DNA of 64,000 bases, taken from positions 124,001-188,000 of the forward strand of contig JADCGP010000008.1 of NCBI GenBank assembly GCA_020248915.1, given 5' to 3'. The notes beneath the pieces were generated by a model. That model was not told the origin of the DNA. It ran no database searches and saw only the letters and a program-made list of their open reading frames with translations. The position numbers and the translations under genes were made by a program. Every line of letters starts with the position of its first letter. The stretch's first letter is position 1. Shown piece by piece: positions 44,985 to 54,434 of the stretch. Source of the stretch: Rubrivivax sp. Lineage in GTDB: Bacteria > Pseudomonadota > Gammaproteobacteria > Burkholderiales > Burkholderiaceae_C.

Positions 44985-45506
44985 ATGCTGACCGACGACG
45001 GCAAGCACCTGTACGTGTCCTGGGACGAGTATCACCTTCTGATCGAGCGTCTGGCGCTGAAGGTGGCCGCTTCGGGCTGGGCCTTCGACCAGATCCTGTG
45101 TCTCGCGCGGGGCGGCATGCGGCCTGGCGACGTGCTCTCGCGCGTGTTCGACAAGCCCCTGGCCATCATGTCGACCAGCTCGTACCGCTCCGACGGCGGC
45201 ACGCTCCAGGGCCGGCTGGACATGGCCAAGTACATCACGATGCCCAAAGGGGAACTCGCCGGGCGCGTGCTGTTGGTCGATGACCTGGCCGACACCGGCG
45301 TGACGCTGCGCGCGGTGGTCGATCGACTGCGTGGCATGCCGTCCATCCAGGAGCTGCGCGCCGCCGTGATCTGGGTGAAGGGCGTGTCGAGCTACACGCC
45401 CGACTACTACGTCGAACTGCTGCCCACGAGCCCGTGGATCCACCAGCCGTTCGAAGAGTACGACAACCTGCGCCCCGATGGCCTGGCGCGCAAGTTCCAG
45501 ATCTGA
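44985..45506 (+). CDS. Purine-type phosphoribosyltransferase
   Basis: 173-residue type I phosphoribosyltransferase. The PRPP-binding loop is LLVDDLADTGVTL and the flexible-loop region is STSSYRSDGG. The closing WIHQPFEEYD resembles the Gpt/Hpt-like purine salvage group. The base specificity (xanthine/guanine or hypoxanthine) cannot be decided, but location 37 bases after purA supports a role in purine salvage. Likely last gene of the hisZ-purA unit, ending 115 bases before a convergent tRNA. Confidence 0.88.
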   Translation: MLTDDGKHLYVSWDEYHLLIERLALKVAASGWAFDQILCLARGGMRPGDVLSRVFDKPLAIMSTSSYRSDGGTLQGRLDMAKYITMPKGELAGRVLLVDDLADTGVTLRAVVDRLRGMPSIQELRAAVIWVKGVSSYTPDYYVELLPTSPWIHQPFEEYDNLRPDGLARKFQI

Positions 45507-45620
45507 AGGAAGAGAAGCGCGGCCGCCTGTGCTGCCGGGCTCCTGGCCGCGATGGGATGGACGACCCCGGGGAGCCGATCGCATCAGGCGGTTGCCGCCG
45601 ATTCACCCGCGAGCCAGGGG

Positions 45621-45705
<85 letters not shown>

Positions 45706-45721
45706 AGGTCGCGAACCGAGG

Positions 45722-45750
45722 AATATAGCATCAACACGAACGACAAACAA
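45722..45750 (-). promoter_or_regulatory. Promoter of tRNA-Leu(CAG): TTGTTT-17-TATATT
   Basis: On the minus strand, -35 TTGTTT (45750-45745) and -10 TATATT (45727-45722) are separated by exactly 17 bases; the start would be about ten bases before the mature tRNA. It is the best two-part sigma-70 match I saw in the window. It lies inside the first codons of the rnr reading frame on the other strand. Confidence 0.75.
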
Positions 45751-48069
45751 AGCGCCACCGGCACCCCGGCGCTGCTGGGCGAGATCGAAGGCCGGGTCGA
45801 AGGGCACCGGGACGGGCACGGCTTCGTCCTGCCCGATGGCGGAGGAGCCCCCGTCTATCTTGCTCCGCAGGAGATGCGCAGCGTGCTGCACCGCGACCGC
45901 GTGCGGGTGCGCGTGCAGCGGCTGGACCGCAAGGGCCGGCCCGAAGGGCGCCTCGTCGACATCCTCGAGCGCGCCCGGACGCCGATCATCGGCCGGTTGC
46001 TTCACGAGGCCGGGCAGTGGATCGTCGCGCCGGAGGATCGTCGCTACGGCCAGGACATCCTGATCCCGAAGAACGCCACCGCCAGTGCCGCCGTCGGCCA
46101 GGTGGTGTCGGTCGAACTCACCGAGAGCCCGTCACTGCACTCGCAACCGGTGGGCCGCGTGGCCGAGGTGCTGGGCGAGATCGACGACCCTGGCATGGAG
46201 ATCGAGATCGCGGTGCGCAAGTACGAGGTGCCGCACCGCTTCAGCACCGAGACGCTCGCCCAGGCGGCGGCGCTGCCCGAACGCATCCGGGCGGCTGACC
46301 GGCGCCACCGGATCGACCTCACCGACGTGCCGCTGGTGACGATCGACGGCGAGGACGCGCGCGACTTCGACGACGCCGTCTACGCCGAGCCGTACCGGGG
46401 CGGCAAGGGCAAGAAGGCGATCGACGGCTGGCGTCTCCTGGTCGCCATCGCCGACGTCAGCCACTACGTCAAGCCCGGGGAGCCGCTCGACCGCGACGCG
46501 TACGAGCGCGCGACCTCGGTCTACTTCCCGCGCCGCGTCATCCCGATGCTGCCCGAGAAGCTCAGCAACGGCCTGTGCTCGCTGAACCCCGACGTCGAGC
46601 GGCTCGCGATGGTGTGCGACATGCTCGTCCACGGCGACGGTGGGATCCGGGCCTACCAGTTCTACCCGGCGGTCATCTGCTCGCACGCTCGCCTGACCTA
46701 CACCGAGGTGGCCGCCGTGCTGGGAAACACCCGCGGCCCCGAGGCCGAGCGCCGTGCGCCGCTGGTGCCGCACCTGCTGCACCTGCACGAGGCCTACCGG
46801 GCGCTGCTGAAGCAGCGCGCACGGCGCGGTGCAGTCGACTTCGACACCACCGAGACCCAGATCGTCTGCGACGACAACGGCCGCATCGAGCGGATCGTGC
46901 CGCGCACGCGCACCGAGGCGCACCGGCTGATCGAGGAAGCGATGCTGGCGGCCAACGTCTGCGCGGCGGACTTCATTGCCACGGCCGAGCATCCCAGCCT
47001 GTACCGCGTGCACGAGGGACCGACGCCCGAGAAGCGACTGGCGCTGCAGAGCTACCTGAAGGCGCTCGGCATCGGCATGCACCTGTCGGACGAGCCCACG
47101 CCGTCGGAGATGCAGGCCATCGCCGAGCAGACGCTGGGCCGGCCCGACGCGACGCAGATCCACACGATGTTGCTGCGCTCGATGCAGCAGGCCGTCTACA
47201 CGGCCACCAACGCCGGCCACTTCGGCCTGGCCTACGACGCCTACACGCACTTCACGAGTCCCATCCGGCGCTATCCCGACCTGCTCGTGCACCGCGTGAT
47301 CAAGGCGTTGCTCGGGGCCCGGCGCTACCACCTCGCGCCGAGCGACCTGACGCGGACGCCCGAGCCGCGCCGGGGCGCCCGTGCGCCGGTACGGCCCGCC
47401 AAGCCGCTGTCGCAGGAGATGGCGCTGTGGGAGGCCGCGGGCGCCCACTGCAGCGCCAACGAGCGTCGGGCCGACGAGGCCTCGCGCGACGTCGAGGCGT
47501 GGCTGAAGTGCCGCTTCATGCGCGAGCACCTGGGCGAGGAGTATCCCGGCACCGTCAGCGCGGTGGCGGCGTTCGGGTTGTTCGTCACGCTCGACCCGCT
47601 GCACGTCGACGGGCTGGTTCACATCACCGAACTCGGTGGCGAGTACTACCGGTTCGACGAGGTGCGCCAGGAACTGCGCGGCGAGCGCACCGGGGTGCGC
47701 TACGGCATCGGCACCCGTGTGCGCGTGCAGGTGATCCGCGTCGACCTGGACGCGCGCAAGATCGACTTCCGCATGGTCCGCGAGGGGCAGGCCGAGGGGC
47801 TGCTCGAGCGCGGCCGCGCTGGGCGTACCGTGCCGCGCGAGGGTAGCGCCGCCGAGGTGCTGGCCGACCTGCGCCAGCGCGACCGCGCGGCCAAGGCGCG
47901 CGCGGTCCGGTCCGGGGGCAAGAGGGCCGGCAAGACCGCGGGCGGCGCTGGCAAGATCGTCCGCAAGGCGGCGGCCAAGGCTGGCCGCAAAGGCCGCTGC
48001 GCTGGCGCGGGCCTGTCGGACGTGGCCGGCGGCCCGGGCGCGGCACCAGCGGCAAGACGCCGACGCTGA
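45730..48069 (+). CDS. rnr: Ribonuclease R (apparent non-canonical AUC start)
   Basis: 3'-5' exoribonuclease degrading structured RNA; 779 codons from base 45730 (E. coli 813). The cold-shock domain begins EIEGRVEGHRDGHGFVLPD; the RNB catalytic motif is GEDARDFDDAVYAE and FTSPIRRYPDLLVHR is conserved. The S1 domain includes YPGTVSAVAAFGLFVTLDPLHVDGLVHI, and a Lys/Arg/Ala-rich tail follows. No ATG, GTG or TTG lies in frame between the upstream stop and ATG 45874, which is inside the cold-shock domain. ATC 45730 has GAGGA (45718-45722) seven bases upstream. CTG 45772/45775 is another option; an ATG-to-ATC sequencing error is also possible. Confidence 0.93.
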   Translation: MNTNDKQSATGTPALLGEIEGRVEGHRDGHGFVLPDGGGAPVYLAPQEMRSVLHRDRVRVRVQRLDRKGRPEGRLVDILERARTPIIGRLLHEAGQWIVAPEDRRYGQDILIPKNATASAAVGQVVSVELTESPSLHSQPVGRVAEVLGEIDDPGMEIEIAVRKYEVPHRFSTETLAQAAALPERIRAADRRHRIDLTDVPLVTIDGEDARDFDDAVYAEPYRGGKGKKAIDGWRLLVAIADVSHYVKPGEPLDRDAYERATSVYFPRRVIPMLPEKLSNGLCSLNPDVERLAMVCDMLVHGDGGIRAYQFYPAVICSHARLTYTEVAAVLGNTRGPEAERRAPLVPHLLHLHEAYRALLKQRARRGAVDFDTTETQIVCDDNGRIERIVPRTRTEAHRLIEEAMLAANVCAADFIATAEHPSLYRVHEGPTPEKRLALQSYLKALGIGMHLSDEPTPSEMQAIAEQTLGRPDATQIHTMLLRSMQQAVYTATNAGHFGLAYDAYTHFTSPIRRYPDLLVHRVIKALLGARRYHLAPSDLTRTPEPRRGARAPVRPAKPLSQEMALWEAAGAHCSANERRADEASRDVEAWLKCRFMREHLGEEYPGTVSAVAAFGLFVTLDPLHVDGLVHITELGGEYYRFDEVRQELRGERTGVRYGIGTRVRVQVIRVDLDARKIDFRMVREGQAEGLLERGRAGRTVPREGSAAEVLADLRQRDRAAKARAVRSGGKRAGKTAGGAGKIVRKAAAKAGRKGRCAGAGLSDVAGGPGAAPAARRRR

Positions 48070-48156
48070 CGGCGTTGAACCGGCGCCGGGCCTGGGACCC
48101 GGGCCGCGGCCGCCGCCGCCGCCCTTGGCGGGGCGTCCGTCGTCCGGTGTCGGAGC

Positions 48157-49665
48157 TCAGCGGGCCTGCGCCATGGCCTTGGCCAGGGCACCGGCCCGCA
48201 GCGGCCCGCGGTGGCCTGCTGCAACGTGCAGGTCCGCGGCCCGCCCGTGCTGCCAGACCGCGCCTGCGGCGAGCTCCGCCGGATCGACGCCGGGCCGGCG
48301 CGCCCACCAGCCGCCAATCCATCCCGCCAGGACGTCGCCGCTGCCGGCGGTGGCCAGCGCACCGTTGCCGGTCGGGTTCACCACCGGGAGCGCGCCGGGC
48401 GCGGCAGTGACCGTGCCCGAGCCCTTCAGCACGATCACCGCGCCAGTGCGCTCCACCAGGCTGCGGGCCGCGAGCAGTCGGTCGGCCTGCACGGCCTTTG
48501 TGCTGCAGCCCAGCAGGCGTGCCGCCTCGAGCGGATGGGGGGTCAGGATCGTCGGGCGCCTTAGGGCCGCCCGCGAACGCAGCAGCGCCTGCAGCGGCAG
48601 CTCGCGTGCGATCACGTTCAGCGCATCCGCGTCCAGCACCAGACGCCCCGCGTGCGCGAGCAGCGGCACCAGCGTCGCCCCGACATCGACACCGCCTCCG
48701 CAGCCGCACACGACCGTGGACTGCTCGAGCTCGGACGCGGACGCCTGCCAGGCCCGTTCGCGTGCCATCAACTCTGGCCGTCCCGCATCGAAGCCCGCCG
48801 CTGCAGCGTCGAGCGCGCTGACGAATACGCGGCCGGCGCCCGCCTGCAGGGCCGCGTCTGCCGCGAGCCACGCGGCGCCTGCCAGGCCGCGGGCCCCGCC
48901 GACCACCAGCACGTCGCCGTGTGCGCCCTTGTGGGAATCGTGGGCTGGCGGGTCCCAGCGCGGCGGCGCGGCGAGCCAGGCCGACGGTGGCGAGGCCGTC
49001 ACGCCCAGGGCATCGAACCAGACCTCGCCCGCCAGGTCGCGCCCATGCGCGGTGAACAGGCCCGGCTTGAGCGTGAGCAGCGACAGCGTCACCGTGGCGC
49101 GGACGCAGGCCGTGCCGAGGGCCTGCCCAGTGTCGGGGTGCAGACCCGACGGCAGGTCGATCGACAGCACCGGGGCGGAGCCGGCGCCGACCCAACCGAC
49201 TGCGGCCGCGACCAGCCCTTCGGGCGCCCGGTGCAGCCCGAGTCCGAGCAGGCCGTCGATCACTGCCTCGTCCGCGGTGGGGACGGGCGTGTCGGGGTCG
49301 AAGGGCGAGAGCCGCACCCCGGCATCCCGCGCTTCCGCCAGGGCCTGGCGGGCATCGGCTGGCCCGCGGGAGGGGTCGCCGGCAAGGTGCGCCTGAACGC
49401 GGACACCCTGTCCGTGCAGCAGGCGTGCCGCCACCAGGCCGTCGCCGCCGTTGTTGCCTGGCCCGCACACCACGTGCACGCGGCTTGCGCCAGCCAGTCG
49501 CGCCAACGCAAGCCGCACCACGGCGGTGCCGGCGCGCGTCATCAGCACGTGGCCCGGCGACCGAGCGAGCGCATCGGCCTCGGCAATGCGCGAGGCCGAT
49601 GCGTCGTGCAGCGCCCAGGGCCCGCCGCGGGCATCGACCATGACGGGGTACGGCAGCGTCGGCAT
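48157..49665 (-). CDS. nnr: Bifunctional NAD(P)H-hydrate epimerase / dehydratase
   Basis: Repairs hydrated NAD(P)H; 502 residues. The N-terminal YjeF_N epimerase half contains MTRAGTAVVRLAL and VVCGPGNNGGDGLVAARLL. The C-terminal YjeF_C dehydratase half (ribokinase-like) contains KGAHGDVLVVGGARGLAGAAWLA, and NPTGNGALATAGSGDVLAGWIGG is the ATP/ADP-binding signature. Both halves appear complete. Start ATG at 49665; ATG 49641 is an alternative. Convergent with rnr (87-base gap); downstream of dadA on the same strand with a hairpin between them. Confidence 0.95.
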   Translation of the reverse strand: MPTLPYPVMVDARGGPWALHDASASRIAEADALARSPGHVLMTRAGTAVVRLALARLAGASRVHVVCGPGNNGGDGLVAARLLHGQGVRVQAHLAGDPSRGPADARQALAEARDAGVRLSPFDPDTPVPTADEAVIDGLLGLGLHRAPEGLVAAAVGWVGAGSAPVLSIDLPSGLHPDTGQALGTACVRATVTLSLLTLKPGLFTAHGRDLAGEVWFDALGVTASPPSAWLAAPPRWDPPAHDSHKGAHGDVLVVGGARGLAGAAWLAADAALQAGAGRVFVSALDAAAAGFDAGRPELMARERAWQASASELEQSTVVCGCGGGVDVGATLVPLLAHAGRLVLDADALNVIARELPLQALLRSRAALRRPTILTPHPLEAARLLGCSTKAVQADRLLAARSLVERTGAVIVLKGSGTVTAAPGALPVVNPTGNGALATAGSGDVLAGWIGGWWARRPGVDPAELAAGAVWQHGRAADLHVAAGHRGPLRAGALAKAMAQAR

Positions 49666-49751
49666 GCGGGCATTGTCGGCCAGTTGCCCTGCGCAGCGGC
49701 CTACGGAGGGACGAGGGGCATCACTGGCGCCTCGCGCACGATGTCCACTCG

Positions 49752-49775
49752 GGGCTGCGCCCCGGGGCGCAGCCC
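49752..49775 (-). terminator. Strong hairpin after dadA
   Basis: Perfect ten-pair stem GGGCTGCGCC / GGCGCAGCCC with loop CCGG. On the minus strand it starts seven bases after the dadA stop and lies upstream of nnr. No T-run follows, so it may stop transcription only partly or protect the dadA message 3' end. Confidence 0.5.
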
Positions 49776-49782
49776 TGGCGCA

Positions 49783-51036
49783 TCAGCGCAGGCGCGACAC
49801 CTCGAGCGCGGTGAGGTCGATTTCCGCCGGGCGCCCAGCGATCCGATCGGCCAGAACGCGCGCCGACCCGCAGGCGAGCGCCCATCCGCTGGAGCCGTGC
49901 CCCACGTTCAGCCACACGCCGGGCAGGCCGCTGGCGCCGAGCACGGGAGGGCCGTCGGGCAGCATCGGCCGCGCACCCTTCCAGGCCTGCGCCTCGCGCG
50001 TGCGCACCGCGCCCGGGAACCAGTCGTCGAGCACCTTGTACAGCGTGGCCAGCGGCGCCGTGCGCATGCGGTCGACGCTGCCGCCGAGTTCGGCCGCACC
50101 GGCCACGCGCACGCGCTGCCCGAGCCGGGTGATCGCAACCTTGTAGCGCTCGTCCATCACGGCCGAGCGCGGGCCGGCACCGTCACCGTCGGTCTGGCGC
50201 AGCGGCGCGGTGATCGAGTAGCCGAACACCGGCGCCAGCGGCAGCCGCAGCCCGAGCGGGGAGAGCAGCGCGGCCGCATCGACGCCGGCGCAGACGACCA
50301 CGGCATCGGCCTCGACGCGATCGCCGTCGCCGAGCTCCACCACCGGACGCGCGCCGGGGACGATGCGCCGCGCAACGGTGTCGAAGCGAAAGCGCGCGCC
50401 GGACCGCTGTGCCTCCCCCTTGAGCAGGTGGGCGAACTGACGGCAGTTGCCCACGCCGTCCTGCGGCAGGTGGATGGCGGCCTCGACGGGAGTGGCGGCG
50501 TGCAACCAGGGCTCGAGACGCCGCACCTGTTGTGCGTCGACCAGCTCGTGTGCGACGCCCTGTTCGCGCAGCAACGCCAGCGCTGCCTGCGCCTGCCGCA
50601 GCTCGCGTCGTCCGCGCAGCAGCACGAGGTATCCCGACTGCTGCTCGTACTCGAGCCGCAGGCCTGCCGTCAGCCCGCGCAGCCGGTCGCGGCTGTACTG
50701 CGCCAGGCGCTGCATCGCCGGCCGGTTCACGCTCCAGGCACGCCGGCTGCAGGCCCGCCACCAGCGCCACATCCAGGGCAGTTCGCGCAGCGCCGACGGG
50801 CCGGCCAGCCGCACGGCGGCATGGCGCCCGAACCATTGCGTCACGACCTTGGCCGGCATTCCCGGGGCCGCCCAGGGCGCGACATAGCCCGGCGCGATGA
50901 CGCCCGCGTTTGCGAAGCTCGTCTCGGCGGCGACGCTGCCGCGCCGCTCGAGCACGATCACCTCGTGCCCGTCGGCGGCGAGCTCGTAGGCGGTGCTGAC
51001 GCCGACGATGCCGGCGCCGACGACGACGATGCGCAT
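49783..51036 (-). CDS. dadA: D-amino acid dehydrogenase-like FAD oxidoreductase
   Basis: FAD-dependent membrane-associated dehydrogenase oxidising D-amino acids; 417 residues. The start MRIVVVGAGIVGVSTAYELAADGHEVIVLERRGSVAAETSFANAG-type region has the GxGxxG motif and the DadA signature after it. CAGVDAAALLSPLGL and the C-terminal GHGSSGWALACGSARVLADRIAG complete the fold. ATG at 51036 is chosen; a longer frame reaches 51120 but adds unconserved Cys/Pro-rich sequence. No dadX racemase is nearby. Other glycine-oxidase-type substrates cannot be excluded. Confidence 0.9.
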   Translation of the reverse strand: MRIVVVGAGIVGVSTAYELAADGHEVIVLERRGSVAAETSFANAGVIAPGYVAPWAAPGMPAKVVTQWFGRHAAVRLAGPSALRELPWMWRWWRACSRRAWSVNRPAMQRLAQYSRDRLRGLTAGLRLEYEQQSGYLVLLRGRRELRQAQAALALLREQGVAHELVDAQQVRRLEPWLHAATPVEAAIHLPQDGVGNCRQFAHLLKGEAQRSGARFRFDTVARRIVPGARPVVELGDGDRVEADAVVVCAGVDAAALLSPLGLRLPLAPVFGYSITAPLRQTDGDGAGPRSAVMDERYKVAITRLGQRVRVAGAAELGGSVDRMRTAPLATLYKVLDDWFPGAVRTREAQAWKGARPMLPDGPPVLGASGLPGVWLNVGHGSSGWALACGSARVLADRIAGRPAEIDLTALEVSRLR

Positions 51037-51038
51037 GC

Positions 51039-51044
51039 TATGAT
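51039..51044 (+). promoter_or_regulatory. -10-like element (TATGAT) for rpsB and its leader
   Basis: TATGAT, one mismatch to consensus, just outside the dadA start. Transcription from here would give a leader of about 205 bases before the rpsB ATG at 51258. Long rpsB leaders in proteobacteria often carry an S2-responsive element; I could not fold or match one here. The rest of the 221-base gap shows nothing else I can support. Confidence 0.35.
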
Positions 51045-51257
51045 TCGCAGGTTTGCCCGGGGGTGGCCTGCTGCAACGGCAGCTGCACCACGGGCAGACG
51101 ACGGAAGTCCTGGGCTGCACGTTCGGCCCGGGAACCCGGACCCTCGAACCCGTCGATCCGAAAGTGTCGGTGCGGTCCTCGGGGCGCCGTACGACGGTGC
51201 GCCGGTGAACGCGTCGATGTCACGACGGGATTCTAGACCCAACCTTCGGAGCAACCC

Positions 51258-51998
51258 ATGTCCGTCTCCATGCGCGAAATGCTGGAAGCAGGTGTCCATT
51301 TCGGTCACCAGACCCGCTTCTGGAACCCCCGGATGGCCCCGTTCATCTACGGCCACCGCAACAAGATCCACATCATCAACCTCGAGAAGACGCTGCCGCT
51401 CTTCCAGGACGCGATGAAGTTCGTGCGCCAGCTGGCCGGCCGCCGCGGCACGATCCTGATGGTGGGCACCAAGCGCCAGGCGCGCGAGGTGGTCGCGCTC
51501 GAGGCGCAGCGCTGCGGCATGCCCTATGTCGACCAGCGCTGGCTCGGCGGCATGCTGACCAACTTCAAGACGGTCAAGGGCAGCCTGAAGAAGCTCAAGG
51601 ACATGCAGGCCACCAAGGAGGCCGGCATCGAGCAGATGATCAAGAAGGAGGCGCTGCTGTTCGATCGCGAGCTCCTCAAGCTCGAGAAGGACATCGGCGG
51701 CATCCAGGACATGAGCGCGCTGCCCGACGCGATGTTCGTCATCGACGTCGGTTACCACAAGATCGCCGTGTCGGAGGCCAACAAGCTCGGCATCCCCGTC
51801 ATCGGCATCGTCGACACCAACCACTCGCCGCTGGGCATCGACTACGTGATCCCCGGCAACGACGACTCGGCCAAGGCGGTCGCGCTGTACGCGCGCGCCG
51901 TGGCCGACGCCGTGCTCGACGGCAAGGCGAACGCCACCGCCGACGTGGTCGCGATGGCTGCCGGCGGCGACGAGTTCGTCGAAGTGCAGGAGAACTGA
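51258..51998 (+). CDS. rpsB: 30S ribosomal protein S2
   Basis: 246 residues; begins [23 protein letters not shown], the S2 signature, and contains [17 protein letters not shown] and [25 protein letters not shown]. Binds the 30S subunit late in assembly and is needed for S1 attachment. Well-placed GGAGC before the ATG. tsf follows after three bases, the conserved rpsB-tsf operon. Confidence 0.98.
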   Translation: MSVSMREMLEAGVHFGHQTRFWNPRMAPFIYGHRNKIHIINLEKTLPLFQDAMKFVRQLAGRRGTILMVGTKRQAREVVALEAQRCGMPYVDQRWLGGMLTNFKTVKGSLKKLKDMQATKEAGIEQMIKKEALLFDRELLKLEKDIGGIQDMSALPDAMFVIDVGYHKIAVSEANKLGIPVIGIVDTNHSPLGIDYVIPGNDDSAKAVALYARAVADAVLDGKANATADVVAMAAGGDEFVEVQEN

Positions 51999-52001
51999 GC
52001 C

Positions 52002-52910
52002 ATGACCGCGATCACCGCCGGCATGGTGGCCGAGCTGCGCGCGAAGACCGACGCGCCGATGATGGAGTGCAAGAAGGCGCTGACCGAGGCCGGAGGCGAC
52101 ATGGCGCGCGCCGAGGAGCTGCTGCGCGTCAAGCTCGGCAACAAGGCTAGCAAGGCCGCCAGCCGCATCGCCGCCGAGGGCGTCGTCTCCGCGTCGGTCG
52201 ACGGCACGACTGGCGCCCTCGTCGAGATCAACTGCGAGACCGACTTCGTCTCCAAGAACGAGTCGTTCCTGGCCTTCGCGAAGGCCTGCGCCGCGCTCGT
52301 CGCCGAGAAGAACCCGCCCGATGCGGCGGCGCTGTCGGCGCTGCCCTACAGCCAGGACGGCTTCGGCCCCACGATCGAGGACGTGCGCAAGGGCCTGGTC
52401 GGCAAGATCGGCGAGAACATGTCGATCCGCCGCTTCAAGCGCCACGCTGGGGGCGGGCATCTCGCTCACTACCTGCACGGCACCCGCATCGGCGTGATCG
52501 TCGAGTTCGACGGCGACGAGAACGCCGCCAAGGATGTCGCGATGCAGATCGCCGCCTCCACGAAGGGCACTCGCGTGCTGTCGATCGACGCCAAGGGCGT
52601 GCCGGCCGAACTGGTCGCGCACGAGCGCAAGGTCGCCGCCGAGAAGGCCGCCGAGAGCGGCAAGCCGGCGGACATCGTGGCGCGGATGGTCGAGGGATCG
52701 GTGCAGAAGTTCCTGAAGGAGGTCGCGCTGCTCGACCAGGTGTTCGTCAAGGCGGCCGACGGCAAGCAGACCGTGGGCGCCTACCTGAAGGGCGCCGGCA
52801 CCGCGGTCCGGGACTTCACGCTGTACGTGGTCGGCGAAGGCATCGAGAAGAAGACCGATGACTTCGCCGCCGAAGTGGCCGCGCAGGTGGCCGCCGCCAA
52901 GGCCCAGTGA
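52002..52910 (+). CDS. tsf: Translation elongation factor Ts
   Basis: Nucleotide-exchange factor for EF-Tu; 302 residues. The UBA-like N-terminus [22 protein letters not shown] is diagnostic, and core contacts include [13 protein letters not shown]. The C-terminal coiled coil and subdomain are present ([20 protein letters not shown]). Normal length. Co-transcribed with rpsB; followed by GC-rich hairpins before pyrH. Confidence 0.98.
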   Translation: MTAITAGMVAELRAKTDAPMMECKKALTEAGGDMARAEELLRVKLGNKASKAASRIAAEGVVSASVDGTTGALVEINCETDFVSKNESFLAFAKACAALVAEKNPPDAAALSALPYSQDGFGPTIEDVRKGLVGKIGENMSIRRFKRHAGGGHLAHYLHGTRIGVIVEFDGDENAAKDVAMQIAASTKGTRVLSIDAKGVPAELVAHERKVAAEKAAESGKPADIVARMVEGSVQKFLKEVALLDQVFVKAADGKQTVGAYLKGAGTAVRDFTLYVVGEGIEKKTDDFAAEVAAQVAAAKAQ

Positions 52911-52930
52911 GGGCCGCGGAGGGTTCGACC

Positions 52931-52969
52931 GGCGTCTGAAGACGCCGTCGGCGCCGGCCGCCGGCGCCG
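52931..52969. repeat. Two GC-rich hairpins between tsf and pyrH
   Basis: GGCGTC-TGAA-GACGCC (52931-52946) is followed by CGGCGCCGG-CCG-CCGGCGCCG (52949-52969). Both stems are perfect, but no T-run follows. They could attenuate read-through or stabilise the tsf message end. The remaining gap contains a TACACT (53041-53046) that may be a pyrH -10. Confidence 0.55.
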
Positions 52970-53095
52970 TGCGCAACCGCAGACGGCCGCGGCCGGCCGG
53001 GCCCGCGTATGTCCCGGGCGCCGCGCGGCGGGCGCCCCCTTACACTGCGACGTGAACGCGAGGGCGGCCGCCCCCGCGCCCGGAGAACGACCACG

Positions 53096-53806
53096 ATGCC
53101 GGCCTACAAGCGCATCCTGCTGAAGCTGTCGGGCGAGGCCCTGATGGGCGACGACGCCTACGGCATCAACCGGGCGACCATCGTCCGCATGGTGCGGGAG
53201 ATCCACGAGGTCACGGAACTCGGCTGCGAGGTGGCCGTCGTCATCGGCGGCGGCAACATCTTCCGCGGCGTCGCCGGCGGCTCAGTGGGCATGGACCGCG
53301 CGACCGCCGACTACATGGGCATGCTCGCCACCGTGATGAACTCGCTGGCGCTGGCCGACACGATGCGCCAGGAGGGCATGACCGCTCGCGTGATGAGCGC
53401 GATCGCCATCGAGCAGGTGGTCGAGCCCTACGTGCGTCCGAAGGCGCTGCAGTACCTGGAGGAGGGCAAGGTGGTCGTGTTCGCGGCCGGCACCGGCAAC
53501 CCCTTCTTCACGACCGACACCGCGGCCGCGCTGCGCGGCGCCGAGATCGGCGCCGAGATCGTGCTGAAGGCCACCAAGGTCGACGGCGTGTACAGCGCCG
53601 ACCCCAACAAGGACCCCTCGGCGGTGCGCTTCGCGCGCATCGCGTTCGACGAGGCGATCGCTCGCAACCTGCAGGTGATGGACGCGACAGCCTTCGCGCT
53701 GTGCCGCGACCAGAAGCTCCCGATCAAGGTGTTCTCGATCCAGAAGCCCGGCGCGCTGCGCCGCGTGGTGCTGGGAGAGAACGAGGGCACCCTGGTCCAC
53801 GTCTGA
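53096..53806 (+). CDS. pyrH: UMP kinase
   Basis: Hexameric bacterial UMP kinase, 236 residues, making UDP for all pyrimidine nucleotides. [15 protein letters not shown] is the phosphate-binding start, [10 protein letters not shown] and [14 protein letters not shown] are conserved, and [18 protein letters not shown] is the nucleotide loop. ATG 53096 has CGGAGA upstream and gives the standard N-terminus. Next in the usual rpsB-tsf-pyrH-frr order. Confidence 0.98.
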   Translation: MPAYKRILLKLSGEALMGDDAYGINRATIVRMVREIHEVTELGCEVAVVIGGGNIFRGVAGGSVGMDRATADYMGMLATVMNSLALADTMRQEGMTARVMSAIAIEQVVEPYVRPKALQYLEEGKVVVFAAGTGNPFFTTDTAAALRGAEIGAEIVLKATKVDGVYSADPNKDPSAVRFARIAFDEAIARNLQVMDATAFALCRDQKLPIKVFSIQKPGALRRVVLGENEGTLVHV

Positions 53807-53824
53807 TAAGGACTCCGCCAGCCC

Positions 53825-54385
53825 ATGGACATCGCCGAGATCAAGAAGACCGCCGAGCACAAGATGGGCAGGTCGCTCGAGACGCTGAAGACCGAGCTGC
53901 ACAAGATCCGCACCGGGCGCGCCCACCCGGGCATCCTGGACCAGGTCCACGTCGAGTACTACGGCAGCAGGGTCCCGATCGGCCAGGTCGCCAACGTCAC
54001 CTTGCTCGACGCCCGCACGATCAGCGTGCAGCCCTGGGAGAAGGGCATGGGCCCCAAGATCGAGAAGGCGATCCGCGAGAGCGACCTCGGCCTGAACCCA
54101 AGCGCGCAGGGCGACCTGCTGCGCGTGCCGATGCCGGCGCTGACCGAGGAACGGCGCCGCGAGCTGACCAAGGTGGTCCGCCACACCGGCGAGGAAGCCA
54201 AGATCGCCGCGCGAGCGGTGCGTCGCGAGGCCAACGACCACCTGAAGAAGCTGCTGAAGGACCGCAGCGTCAACGAGGACGACGAGCGCCGCGCACAGGA
54301 GCAGGTGCAGCAGCTCACCGACAGCGTCGTGGCGGAGATCGATCGACTGGTGCATGCCAAGGAAGCCGAGGTGATGGCGGTCTGA
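53825..54385 (+). CDS. frr: Ribosome recycling factor
   Basis: 186-residue factor that, with EF-G, splits post-termination ribosomes. Conserved blocks are [33 protein letters not shown] and [14 protein letters not shown], with the helical C-terminus ending AKEAEVMAV. Eighteen bases after pyrH. Nothing unusual. Confidence 0.98.
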   Translation: MDIAEIKKTAEHKMGRSLETLKTELHKIRTGRAHPGILDQVHVEYYGSRVPIGQVANVTLLDARTISVQPWEKGMGPKIEKAIRESDLGLNPSAQGDLLRVPMPALTEERRRELTKVVRHTGEEAKIAARAVRREANDHLKKLLKDRSVNEDDERRAQEQVQQLTDSVVAEIDRLVHAKEAEVMAV

Positions 54386-54434
54386 GCCGGCGGCACGCCG
54401 GCCCACCGACGCCCCTCCGCCCGCCCGTCACGCG

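Noticed and set aside
45874..45876. ATG as the start of rnr
   Set aside because: It would remove the beginning of the conserved cold-shock domain (EIEGRVEGHRDGHGFV), so it is unlikely to be the true start, although it is the first canonical in-frame codon.
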